8,187 nucleotides of DNA. Source: Sedimentisphaerales bacterium (GTDB lineage: Bacteria; Planctomycetota; Phycisphaerae; Sedimentisphaerales; Anaerobacaceae). The DNA lies in the NCBI GenBank assembly GCA_016933985.1, contig JAFGTU010000327.1, positions 1 to 8,187 of the forward strand, in the 5' to 3' direction. Below the pieces are notes generated by a model. It saw only the letters and a list, made by a program, of their open reading frames with translations, searched no databases and had not been told where the DNA came from. Position 1 is the first letter of the stretch. Each line of letters opens with the position of its first letter. Made by a program: the position numbers and the translations under genes. Shown here one piece after another: positions 1-6,141 of the stretch.

Positions 1-74
1 CAGACCATCTCCATTTGCAAGTGGCTGACTCACCTGTGACGGTTTATGGCAGAAATGTGGAGCGGTTGCCAGAG

Positions 75-875
75 TCAGTCGGCTGCAATGAGTTCAACGT
101 GGAAGAGTTTTGGCCAGAGCTTTCCGGTAACGAAGAGGCGATTTCTTTCGGTGTCGCAGGCGATGCCGTTAAGAACATCGGCGGCTGCGCGTTGGCGGTC
201 AGGCAGCAGACCAATCATATCGACCCAGGCGGTTACGGCGCCGGTATCGGGCTGAATGACTGCGATTCGGTCTGTGAGCCAGATATTGGCATAGACCTTT
301 CCGTTGATGTATTCAAGCTCATTTAGCCCCCCTACCCCCCTACCGTCCTGGTGGACCTGTGTCTGGGAAACGATGGCGAGTGTATTGGGGTCGAGAAAGC
401 GGAGCGTGGCGGTGCCGTCGCTTGCTATGAGGTTTTTCCCGTTGTGTGTGAGGCCCCAGCCCTGTGCGGGATATGGAGACTCCTCCATCAATGCGAAGGT
501 TTCCTTGTTGTAGACGAAGATGCGGTTGGATTTCCAGGTCAGGAGGTATATTCGCTGGCCGAGGAGAGTGATTCCCTCTGCGAAGATTTGGTCGGGCAGG
601 CGAATTGACTGAAGAATTTCACCGGACTCGAGGTCAACTTTTCGCAGGGAGGATTGGCCGTATCCGCCCGTGCTTTCATACAAAAAGGCGTCATCGTAAA
701 CAAGGCCCTGGGTGAAGGCGGATGTATCGTGGGGGTAAGTGGCGATTATCTTGTAGCTGAGGGCAGGGGCGGCGTCGGATGAAGGCGAATCAGAACAGGA
801 TACAGCGAGAGCAACAGCAAGTATGAGCATTGTGAATAAGAAGCGGTTTGGTCGTGAAAGGCGATTGTCAAGCAT
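75..875 (-). CDS. Plant-type glutaminyl-peptide cyclotransferase, exported (probable lipoprotein)
   Basis: This 266-residue protein matches the glutamine cyclotransferase family (papaya-type QC, a beta-propeller), which cyclises N-terminal glutamine to pyroglutamate with loss of ammonia. The N-terminus has Arg residues, a hydrophobic core (about residues 12-25) and a Cys at 27 preceded by A-V-S, a weak lipobox, so it is probably exported and perhaps lipid-anchored. Family landmarks appear in order: TQGL (55-58), YESTG with Glu67, Trp114, GWGLT (139-143), LNELE (184-188) followed by YANIW with Trp199, NGIA (236-239) and TGKLWP with Lys252. These correspond to conserved active-site and propeller positions, and the length is normal. 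The ATG at 873-875 lies 11 bp after the stop of the GTPase gene, with no strong ribosome site of its own, so translation may depend on the upstream gene. It is last of a likely three-gene cluster. The substrate is unknown. Confidence 0.9.
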   Translation of the reverse strand: MLDNRLSRPNRFLFTMLILAVALAVSCSDSPSSDAAPALSYKIIATYPHDTSAFTQGLVYDDAFLYESTGGYGQSSLRKVDLESGEILQSIRLPDQIFAEGITLLGQRIYLLTWKSNRIFVYNKETFALMEESPYPAQGWGLTHNGKNLIASDGTATLRFLDPNTLAIVSQTQVHQDGRGVGGLNELEYINGKVYANIWLTDRIAVIQPDTGAVTAWVDMIGLLPDRQRAAADVLNGIACDTERNRLFVTGKLWPKLFHVELIAAD

Positions 876-886
876 AGAAAGCCGGA

Positions 887-1957
887 TTAGACATTGAATC
901 TGAAGTTTATGATGTCGCCGTCGTTGACGACGTATTCTTTTCCTTCGAGGCGGACTTTGCCGGCTGCTTTGATTTTTTTTTCGTCGCCCAGCTCTTTAAG
1001 GTCATCGAAGCTGATGGTTTCGGCTTTAATGAAGCCCCTTTTGATGTCGGTGTGGACTTTACCGGCGGCGTCGAGTGCGGTGGTGCCTTTTTTTATGGGC
1101 CAGGCGCGGAGCTCTCCTGAGACGACGGTGAGAAAGCTGATAAGTCCCAGGGCGAAATAACAGCTATTTACGAATTTGCCGGTTGCGGACCGGGTAATAC
1201 CGAGGTCGGCCATGAACTCGGCTCTGCTTTCAGGGTCAAGCTGAACCAGCTCGCGTTCGAGTTTTGCAGAGATGGTGACGACCGGGGCGTCAGGGTCGAC
1301 TATGTCGCTGAACTGGAAGGTGTCACTGAGCCGGTTTTCGGAGACGTTGACGGCGACGACAACGGGCTTGAGGGTGAGGAAACCGAGGGATTTGACTATT
1401 TGGCGCTGCTCGTCGGTTTCGACGGCGGCACTGATGGGCTTTTCAGATTCGATTGCATCCTGCAATTTTTTCTGCAACTCGAGTTCGGCTTTGTCATAGG
1501 TTTGACTTTTTGAGGGTTTTTTTGCGTCCTTTTCGAGGTGGCCGATGCGAGTGGTGACAAGCTGGAGGTCGGCCAGGAGCAGCTCGGTCATAAGCTCGGT
1601 CAGGTCCCTTGCGGGGTCCACGGCACCTCGATACGGAGGGACGGCGGGGTCTTCAAAGGCGCGGAGTACGAGGACGAGCAGGTCAACGGTTCTGATTTTT
1701 TCGATGAGGCGTGCTGCGGCGGCCCTGGCGTGTTCGTCGTGGAAAGTGAAGCCGGGCACATCGAGAGAGTCAATAGTGGCGTGGGTTATCTTTTTGGGCT
1801 TGTAAAGCTCTGCGAGAAAATCGAGACGCTCGTCGGGGACGGGGACGATTGCTTCTTCGATGGCCGTGGTGCCGATGGGGGCAGGCTCTTTGCCGCTTAT
1901 CGCAGAGAAGAGCGTGCTTTTTCCGGATTCGAGCAGGCCAAGCATCGCGACTTTCAA
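887..1957 (-). CDS. YchF-like GTPase/ATPase with C-terminal TGS (DUF933) domain, divergent G motifs
   Basis: The 356-residue product has the YchF layout. The P-loop is GLLESGKST (7-15). An S-A-K-L-E-x-E-L segment lies at 230-236, and NVSE (204-207) is the YchF-type N-x-x-E that replaces the usual NKxD guanine motif. The C-terminal TGS region (about 276-356) ends in the hallmark DGDIINFRFNV. YchF (an Obg-class P-loop protein) prefers ATP and is tied to ribosomes and translation or stress control. Here the usual NVGKS P-loop is ESGKS and the DIAGLVKGAS switch is DVPGF (66-70), so this belongs to a divergent YchF-like group rather than the standard ortholog. A TTG start at 1955-1957 is chosen: it has GGGAG 8 nt upstream and supplies the first beta strand before the P-loop, which the ATG at 1943-1945 would lose. 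It starts 12 bp after the fumarase subunit stop, with the ribosome site touching that stop, which suggests coupled translation. Confidence 0.9.
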   Translation of the reverse strand: MKVAMLGLLESGKSTLFSAISGKEPAPIGTTAIEEAIVPVPDERLDFLAELYKPKKITHATIDSLDVPGFTFHDEHARAAAARLIEKIRTVDLLVLVLRAFEDPAVPPYRGAVDPARDLTELMTELLLADLQLVTTRIGHLEKDAKKPSKSQTYDKAELELQKKLQDAIESEKPISAAVETDEQRQIVKSLGFLTLKPVVVAVNVSENRLSDTFQFSDIVDPDAPVVTISAKLERELVQLDPESRAEFMADLGITRSATGKFVNSCYFALGLISFLTVVSGELRAWPIKKGTTALDAAGKVHTDIKRGFIKAETISFDDLKELGDEKKIKAAGKVRLEGKEYVVNDGDIINFRFNV

Positions 1958-1969
1958 TTGTATCTCTCC

Positions 1970-2500
1970 CTATTTATAGATGGTGTCGCCGTAAGAATCA
2001 TAGGCGACGACGACGGGAAAATCGACGACTTCGAGTTTTCTTACGGCTTCAGGGCCAAGGTCCTGATAGGCGATTACATCGGCGGCGACGATGTGTTTGC
2101 TGAGCAGCGCCCCAGCTCCGCCGATGGCGGCGAGATGAACGGCGGTGTGTTTTACAAGGGCCTGGCGAACCTTGTCGTTTCGATATCCCTTTGCAATCAT
2201 TGCCTTTAAGCCATTGGCTACGAGTTTCGGGCTGAAAGGATCCATTCTCGATGCGGTGGTGGGGCCTGCGGCTCCGATTGGGCGTCCGAGCGGGGCGGGT
2301 GTGGGGCCGACAAAATAGAGGACCGCACCCTGCAGGGGGAACGGCAGGCGCTGCCTGCTGTCAATGGCCCGGCAGAGCAGTTTGTGGGCGATATCACGGG
2401 CGGTATAAATAGTGCCCGTTATAAGGACACGGTCGCCCGCGTTCAGCGAACGGATATCATCTTCGGTAAGGGGCGGCTTTAGCCGAGTTGCTTTTGTCAT
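1970..2500 (-). CDS. Class I (Fe-S) fumarate hydratase, beta subunit / C-terminal domain
   Basis: The 176-residue protein matches the fumarase C-terminal/beta family (also L-tartrate dehydratase beta). Visible motifs are GTIYTARDIAH near the N-terminus, YFVGPTPAP, the conserved GPTTASRMDPFSP, a GGAGALL segment and DFPVVVAYDSYGD close to the end. With an alpha subunit that carries the 4Fe-4S cluster, it forms the oxygen-sensitive enzyme that interconverts fumarate and malate. The alpha gene is normally adjacent, but neither neighbour here is one. The ATG at 2498-2500 is chosen because AGGTG lies 5 nt upstream; a longer in-frame TTG start at 2521 lacks this support. A weak promoter (TTCGCA, 17 nt, TAAACT on the minus strand) may lie in the 131-bp divergent gap to the siroheme gene. 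It is first in the cluster with the YchF-like and cyclotransferase genes. L-tartrate dehydratase or a related hydro-lyase cannot be excluded. Confidence 0.88.
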   Translation of the reverse strand: MTKATRLKPPLTEDDIRSLNAGDRVLITGTIYTARDIAHKLLCRAIDSRQRLPFPLQGAVLYFVGPTPAPLGRPIGAAGPTTASRMDPFSPKLVANGLKAMIAKGYRNDKVRQALVKHTAVHLAAIGGAGALLSKHIVAADVIAYQDLGPEAVRKLEVVDFPVVVAYDSYGDTIYK

Positions 2501-2631
2501 TGCAGCACCTATAGAAAACAAACACCATAAGTTTACAGGATTCGGCTTTCGATGCGAATTGAAAAATCGGACGACAGATTTGCTCGGAATGATGCTTGCG
2601 AACGATTAAGTGGTGGTATAATAGGAGAGCA

Positions 2632-3279
2632 ATGGGCAAGTATGCAATATTTCTGGAATTAGCAGACCGGCGAGTAGTGCTTGTGGGCGGGGGAGCGGTC
2701 GCAACACGCAAGGCCCAATCGCTGCTGCAGGCAGGGGGACGTCTTGTGGTGGTGGCCGAGCACATTGGCGAGGCGCTTGAAAATCTCTGCCGCTCGTTCG
2801 GGGCAGAAATGATAAAGTCGAAGTATTCGAAGAGTTATTTAGCCGAGGCGGTCCTTGTAATAGCAGCGACGAACGATGCAAAGCTAAACAGAAGGATATA
2901 CAAGGACTGTCAGGAATTAGAGGTTCTGTGCAACGTGGTTGACTGTCCGGAGCTGTGCGATTTTTTCGTGCCAGCGGTAGTGAAGCGCGGCAGTCTGCAG
3001 ATAGCAATCGGCACAGAGGGGAGCTACCCGGCGTATGCGGGGCATGTGAGAAAGAAGTTAGAGGGGATGTTTACGGAACGTCACGGGGAGTTTGTCGCGG
3101 AATTGGAGGCAATCAGAGAGCGAGTTCTTGAGCGGGTGGGCGACGGGGGCAGCCGTAAGAGTATTTTAGGGGCGCTGGTTGACGATGAGTCATTTGAGTA
3201 TTTCGCGTCAAACGGCGCGGCGGAATGGAGGAGCCGGGCGGAGAAACTCATCGAGGAAGCCGAGGCCGGGCAGAACTGA
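2632..3279 (+). CDS. Precorrin-2 dehydrogenase / sirohydrochlorin ferrochelatase (CysG N-terminal / Met8-type)
   Basis: The 215-residue protein matches the stand-alone N-terminal half of CysG (Met8p, SirC). It oxidises precorrin-2 to sirohydrochlorin with NAD+ and may insert iron to give siroheme, the cofactor of sulfite and nitrite reductases; sirohydrochlorin can also feed cobalamin or haem d1 routes. The Rossmann motif VLVGGGAVATRKA (17-29) and VLVIAATND (74-82) are followed by NVVDCPELCDFFVPA (101-115). Asp104 falls exactly where Salmonella CysG has its proposed catalytic Asp104. GSLQIAIGTEG (120-130) is the family's signature stretch, with Thr where CysG has the phosphorylatable Ser128. 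The methyltransferase half of CysG is absent, so uroporphyrinogen methylation must be encoded elsewhere. The ATG at 2632 is chosen because AGGAG (2623-2627) lies 4 nt upstream. It is divergent from the fumarase subunit and convergent with bL21. Confidence 0.92.
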   Translation: MGKYAIFLELADRRVVLVGGGAVATRKAQSLLQAGGRLVVVAEHIGEALENLCRSFGAEMIKSKYSKSYLAEAVLVIAATNDAKLNRRIYKDCQELEVLCNVVDCPELCDFFVPAVVKRGSLQIAIGTEGSYPAYAGHVRKKLEGMFTERHGEFVAELEAIRERVLERVGDGGSRKSILGALVDDESFEYFASNGAAEWRSRAEKLIEEAEAGQN

Positions 3280-3288
3280 GGGGCTCAG
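3276..3288. terminator. Small palindrome across two convergent stop codons (possible bidirectional terminator)
   Basis: CTGAG, loop GGG, CTCAG forms a 5-bp perfect stem that contains the TGA of the siroheme gene and the TGA of the bL21 gene, which are only 5 bp apart. An outer AGGCC/GGCCT pair could extend it with a bulge. On the plus strand it is followed by a T-rich stretch (TTTATTT); on the minus strand no U-tract follows. The stem is short, so terminator function is only a suggestion. Confidence 0.3.
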
Positions 3289-3614
3289 GCCTTTATTTCG
3301 CCGATTCTGACTCTCAGGAACTTTTGGCGATGGCCGATGCGTCGTCTGCTGTTTTTTCGTCTGCGAAAGTGCATAGGGTAGAGTTTTTGGCCTTTGACGA
3401 CGGCTTGCTCAGCGGTATCATCGAATGAGGCGGTGACTTTGGCTCCGTCGATATAAGGGGTACCGATTTTAACGTCTTTGCCGTCACTTATAAGCAGCAC
3501 CTTGTCGATGTTGAGTTTTTTGGCGTCGGGGGCAATTTCGGTCAGCTCGATGTCGAGCTGGTCGCCTTGTGCTACTTTGTATTGTTTTCCACCCTGTTCA
3601 ATTACTGCGTACAT
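3285..3614 (-). CDS. rplU: 50S ribosomal protein bL21
   Basis: The 109-residue product is full-length bL21, a primary component of the large ribosomal subunit. The N-terminus MYAVIEQGGKQYKV is nearly diagnostic. KVLLISDGKDVKIGTPYIDGAKVTA follows the expected core, and the basic C-terminal segment FRRRKNSRRRIGHRQ carries the family's GHRQ motif, although the Tyr/Phe-Thr that usually follows is KFL here. The ATG at 3612-3614 has GGAG 8 nt upstream. A strong promoter candidate lies about 50-80 bp upstream. In most bacteria the next gene is rpmA (bL27), commonly followed by obgE. Here transcription instead runs into the convergent siroheme gene within 5 bp, so bL27 must lie elsewhere. Confidence 0.96.
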   Translation of the reverse strand: MYAVIEQGGKQYKVAQGDQLDIELTEIAPDAKKLNIDKVLLISDGKDVKIGTPYIDGAKVTASFDDTAEQAVVKGQKLYPMHFRRRKNSRRRIGHRQKFLRVRIGEIKA

Positions 3615-3663
3615 TGTGATAACTCCGTGGTACAGAATAGTCGGATATAGTCAGAAGTGCAGG

Positions 3664-3692
3664 ATTGTATGATTCTCCGGGTGTGTTGTAAA
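3664..3692 (-). promoter_or_regulatory. Sigma70-type promoter for rplU
   Basis: On the minus strand, TTTACA (3687-3692), a 17-bp spacer and TACAAT (3664-3669) each match the housekeeping consensus at five of six positions with ideal spacing. Transcription would start near 3657, giving a leader of about 43 nt before the rplU ATG. The position, strand and strength suit a ribosomal protein gene. It is called by eye from the motif alone. Confidence 0.6.
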
Positions 3693-3765
3693 GGGGACTG
3701 TGAGATATTTTTCTACCATCGGTGGCAAGGCGGAGCTAAAATCCGGCGGAAAAAGGGGCTCGCAC

Positions 3766-4596
3766 ATGCAAATAGGGATGATAGAAGACAGGATTGTTCG
3801 GCTGGAGGAGCTCTCAGCCAGCTATCTGGACCGGGGGATATATTTCGGGGACGGTATTTATGAGGTTATGCGGAGCTACGGGGGTAAGATATTTGCGATT
3901 GAGGAGCACCTTGAGCGGTTTGCGAACGGGCTGTCGGCAATCGGGATAGACGGAGTTGAGAGGAGTGAGGTTCGCCGGCGTGTGGAAAAGGCATTCGAGG
4001 CGGCGGGGATAGAAAATGCGAGGATATACTTTCATATTACGCGTGGCTCGGAGGTGCGAAGCCATTTGCCGCGGGCTGAGCTAAAGCCCAATTTCTTTTT
4101 GACGGTGACAGAACTTGGGGACGAGAGCCTCAGACCCAATGGTATCGCTGTATCAGTTTATCCTGATATACGGTGGAAGCGGTGCGACATAAAGTCGCTG
4201 AATTTATTGGCGAACGTTCTTGCGCGGATAGACGCTGAGAAGAAGGGCTGCGAGGAGGCGATTCTTGTTGATGATAACGGCTTCATAACGGAAGGTGCGG
4301 GGTCGAGCTTCTTTGCGGTGGTTCGTGGGCTGCTTCGCACGGCGCGACTGAGTGCGAATATTCTGCCTTCGGTGACGCGTGGTTACGTTCTAAAGGCGGC
4401 GAGGAAATCAGGCATAGAGACGGTGGAGCAATCGCTGAAGGTACAGGAGGCGAGGACGGCAGATGAGCTTTTTATTGCGGTAACGACGAAGGACATTGTG
4501 CCGGTGGTGAGATTCGACGATACGGCCATCGGCAACGGCAGGCCAGGCAAATACACAACACAACTTATTCAAGAGTTCAAAGCGTTTACGGCATAG
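3766..4596 (+). CDS. Fold-type IV PLP aminotransferase, probable D-amino-acid transaminase
   Basis: The 276-residue protein is a class IV aminotransferase, closest by motif to Bacillus-type D-amino-acid transaminase, which interconverts D-alanine and 2-oxoglutarate with pyruvate and D-glutamate for peptidoglycan. Evidence in order: LDRGIYFGDGIYEV (21-34); RIYFHITRG (86-94) followed by R98-S-H100, matching the carboxylate-binding R-x-H of the Bacillus enzyme; DIRWKRCDIKSLNLL (134-148), which contains the PLP-binding Lys143; and GFITEGAGSSFF (172-183) with the catalytic-site Glu176. The C-terminal DELFIAVTT motif is also typical. A branched-chain aminotransferase or aminodeoxychorismate lyase would normally lack the R-x-H and the RWKRCDIKSLNLL stretch. 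The ATG at 3766 has AAGGGG 7 nt upstream and aligns with known N-termini; an in-frame ATG at 3700 gives an unlikely extension. A secreted WG-repeat gene, now interrupted, starts 10 bp downstream and may share its transcript. Confidence 0.85.
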   Translation: MQIGMIEDRIVRLEELSASYLDRGIYFGDGIYEVMRSYGGKIFAIEEHLERFANGLSAIGIDGVERSEVRRRVEKAFEAAGIENARIYFHITRGSEVRSHLPRAELKPNFFLTVTELGDESLRPNGIAVSVYPDIRWKRCDIKSLNLLANVLARIDAEKKGCEEAILVDDNGFITEGAGSSFFAVVRGLLRTARLSANILPSVTRGYVLKAARKSGIETVEQSLKVQEARTADELFIAVTTKDIVPVVRFDDTAIGNGRPGKYTTQLIQEFKAFTA

Positions 4597-4606
4597 CGTA
4601 GTTGAA

Positions 4607-4845
4607 ATGCTTCGGCATATAACAAAAGTGTTAGAAGCAGCATCAGTATGCTTTATCGCTTTGCCTTTGACCTTGAGCTGCGAGGTTAAGGGACATTCTC
4701 CCAATACCTATGAGAGAGATTACCTGGTTGACTGGAAGCATGGATTCCAGGAAGACCTGGGAGAGGTGGAAGTCAACGGCAGGTGGGGATTCATCAACTC
4801 CACTGGTGAGCTTGTAATAAAGCCGAAGTTCAATGAGGTGGTCTA
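4607..4845 (+). pseudogene. WG-repeat exported protein, 5' fragment, interrupted by IS element
   Basis: The first 79 codons plus two bases of a small exported protein survive here. The N-terminus has a Lys/Arg start, a hydrophobic stretch (about residues 8-24) and a Cys at 25 after T-L-S, so a signal peptide or weak lipobox is likely. GRWGFINSTGELVIKPKF is a textbook WG-repeat half (W-G-F/Y-I-x-x-x-G-x-x-V-I-x-P-x-F). The frame then enters the insertion sequence and reads ten foreign residues before a TGA at 4877-4879. Removing the element and one CTA copy rejoins it to 6162-6270, giving EVVYPFREGVAVV, exactly how a WG repeat continues. The rebuilt frame is 115 residues. The ATG is 10 bp after the aminotransferase stop with no clear ribosome site; an in-frame GTG at 4628 is an alternative start. 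WG-repeat proteins are often surface or periplasmic, but their functions are mostly unknown. Confidence 0.75.
4843..4845. repeat. Target-site duplication, left copy (CTA)
   Basis: CTA directly precedes the left end of the insertion sequence and is repeated at 6159-6161 directly after the right end. Collapsing the two copies restores the reading frame and the motif of the interrupted WG-repeat gene, which supports three bases far better than length alone. A four-base reading (CTAT) is also possible, because the element starts with T and T follows the right copy. Confidence 0.75.
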
Positions 4846-4904
4846 TATAACGCTCCCCAAAAACTGGGCGCATAATTGAGGCGAATTAAGGTGGATTTGT
4901 CGCC
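4846..4904. repeat. Left terminal inverted repeat region of the IS element
   Basis: The outer segment TATAACGCTCCCCA (4846-4859) and an inner segment starting AGGCGAATTAAGG (4879-4904) each pair with the reverse complement of the right end. The intervening 19 bp are not conserved between the ends. Two separated blocks fit a transposase with more than one end-binding contact, although that is inference. Confidence 0.75.
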
Positions 4905-4934
4905 TGGGACGATACAGAATCAGGAGACAGATTC

Positions 4935-5222
4935 ATGAAGAACAAGAGACGCAGTCACGCGGCCCAATTTAAGGCAAAGGTTGCTTTTGAAGCAGCCAAA
5001 GGGGAAAAGACCATAGCGGAGCTGGCCAGTGAGTATGAGGTTCATCCGACCCAGATAACGCAATGGAGAAAGCAGCTGCTGGAGTTGTTGCCGGAGATAT
5101 TTTCCCGTCGACGACAAGACGACCAGCAGCAGGAAAAACTGACGGCAGAATTATACCAGCAGATAGGCCAGTTAAAGGTAGAGCTTGACTGGCTCAAAAA
5201 AAAATCTGGCCTTGACGCTTGA
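4935..5222 (+). CDS. IS3-family transposase OrfA (helix-turn-helix, HTH_8 type)
   Basis: The 95-residue protein is the DNA-binding OrfA of an IS3-family element. The N-terminus RRSHAAQFKAKVAFEA leads into a helix-turn-helix (about residues 10-50) with KTIAELASEYEVHPTQITQW, the classic IS3 OrfA pattern that recognises the element's ends. Residues 67-90 have heptad-spaced leucines (about 70, 73, 80, 84 and 87), the leucine zipper used for dimerisation. The ATG has AGGAGA (4922-4927) 7 nt upstream, a strong ribosome site. The frame ends shortly after an A9 run (5196-5204) encoding Lys-Lys-Lys, where expression must shift frame to make the OrfAB fusion. Overlap with orfB is 38 bp if the TTG at 5185 is used. 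Produced alone, OrfA normally acts as a regulator or inhibitor of transposition. Confidence 0.93.
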   Translation: MKNKRRSHAAQFKAKVAFEAAKGEKTIAELASEYEVHPTQITQWRKQLLELLPEIFSRRRQDDQQQEKLTAELYQQIGQLKVELDWLKKKSGLDA

Positions 5223-6141
5223 GCAAAAGCGAAACGCCATAGAGCCGGCACACAAGAAGATACCGGTCTATCGCCAATGTGAGCTGCTGGGACTGAGCCG
5301 GAGCAGTTTGTATTATAAGCCCTGCGGCGGCACACAGTATAACGAGATGTTAATGAAGCTGATAGATGAACAATACATTGAGACGCCGTTTTACGGCATA
5401 GACAAGATGACCGAATTCCTGTGCCGTCAGGGTCACCACGTTAATCACAAACGCGTTCGGCGTTTGATGCGTCAGATGGGCTTAGAAGCGGTTTATCCGC
5501 GTCGCAAGCGTGGTTTGAGTATTCCCGACACCCAGCACAAAATCTATCCTTATCTGCTTCGAGATGTTCAGGTTAGCCGTGCCGATCAGGTTTGGTCGGC
5601 GGATATAACATATATCCGTATGTATCGCGGTTGGCTTTATCTGGTTGCCGTGATGGACTGGTTCAGCCGGTATGTGCTGAGCTGGGAAGTATCGATAACA
5701 CTGGAATCCGAATTTTGCGTTACTGCGTTAAACAGGGCATTAGGTCTTGGCAGGCCTGAAATCTTCAATACGGACCAGGGCAGCCAGTTCACCAGTGATG
5801 ATTTTACAAAGGTATTGCTGGAAGCAGGTGTTCAAATCAGTATGGACGGCAAAGGCCGGGTGTTTGACAATATTTTTGTCGAGCGATTGTGGCGAACGGT
5901 AAAAGTTGAGGAGGTTTATCTGCGGGACTACCAGACGGTGGCCGAGGCGAGGTATGGTCTTGCCCGGTATTTTGAGTTTTATAATAATCGGCGGTTTCAC
6001 CAGGCATTGGGGTATCGCACCCCCGCCGAGGTATACGGCGTAGCAGTTGGTACTCCGGTCGCCCTTCGGGCTCCCTTCGTCCCAACTGCTGTAACAAACG
6101 GCGGTGAATCCATCTTAAATACGCCTGTTTTTTTGTCTTGA
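5185..6141 (+). CDS. IS3-family transposase OrfB (DDE integrase)
   Basis: OrfB carries the catalytic core. An IS3-type helix-turn-helix lies at residues 28-44 (VYRQCELLGLSRSSLYY), followed by the HTH_21-like YGIDKMTEFLCRQGHHVNHKRVRRLM. The RNase-H-fold integrase (rve) follows with Asp140 in WSADITYI, Asp197 in FNTDQGSQF and Glu233 in NIFVERLW. Asp197 and Glu233 are separated by 35 residues, the canonical DD(35)E spacing. The family ending ALGYRTPAEVY (275-284) is followed by about 34 extra residues that run through a hairpin and the right inverted repeat. No ATG lies near the 5' end and the TTG at 5185 has no ribosome site, so OrfB is probably made only as an OrfAB fusion (401 residues if one A is skipped at the A9 run). 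Relative to orfA it is in the +1 frame. Confidence 0.93.
   Translation: MTGSKKNLALTLEQKRNAIEPAHKKIPVYRQCELLGLSRSSLYYKPCGGTQYNEMLMKLIDEQYIETPFYGIDKMTEFLCRQGHHVNHKRVRRLMRQMGLEAVYPRRKRGLSIPDTQHKIYPYLLRDVQVSRADQVWSADITYIRMYRGWLYLVAVMDWFSRYVLSWEVSITLESEFCVTALNRALGLGRPEIFNTDQGSQFTSDDFTKVLLEAGVQISMDGKGRVFDNIFVERLWRTVKVEEVYLRDYQTVAEARYGLARYFEFYNNRRFHQALGYRTPAEVYGVAVGTPVALRAPFVPTAVTNGGESILNTPVFLS
5196..5204 (+). promoter_or_regulatory. A9 slippery run at the orfA/orfB junction
   Basis: Nine adenines lie where the orfA and orfB frames overlap. Such runs drive programmed ribosomal frameshifting or RNA polymerase slippage in IS elements. Losing one A would join orfA to orfB directly. The usual IS3 minus-one shift would not enter orfB here; it would need a tenth A. 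Confidence 0.6.
6042..6090. repeat. Nested hairpin in the 3' end of orfB
   Basis: AGCAGTTGG (6042-6050) and CCAACTGCT (6082-6090) form a perfect 9-bp stem. Inside the loop, GCCC-TTC-GGGC (6061-6071) forms a second small hairpin. The structure sits between the conserved end of the integrase and the right inverted repeat, inside the extra C-terminal coding tail. It could slow transcription entering or leaving the element, or protect against readthrough; no U-tract follows, so it is not a classic terminator. Confidence 0.6.

Noticed and set aside
1..74. Possible start of a further minus-strand gene (ATG-GAG-ATG near 6-14)
   Set aside because: Fewer than five codons are visible and no well-placed ribosome site is present, so it cannot be supported.
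1538..2209. Plus-strand open frame of 223 codons
   Set aside because: It is opposite the YchF-like and fumarase genes, both strongly supported by motifs. It spans their junction and shows no family features.
2606..3007. Minus-strand open frame of 133 codons
   Set aside because: It is antisense to the siroheme gene, Ser/Pro-rich as expected of a shadow frame, with no recognisable domain.
3686..3711. TTGTAA and TATTTT as a promoter for the aminotransferase
   Set aside because: The spacer is only 14 bp and the -10 match is poor. The same bases are better explained as the rplU promoter on the other strand.
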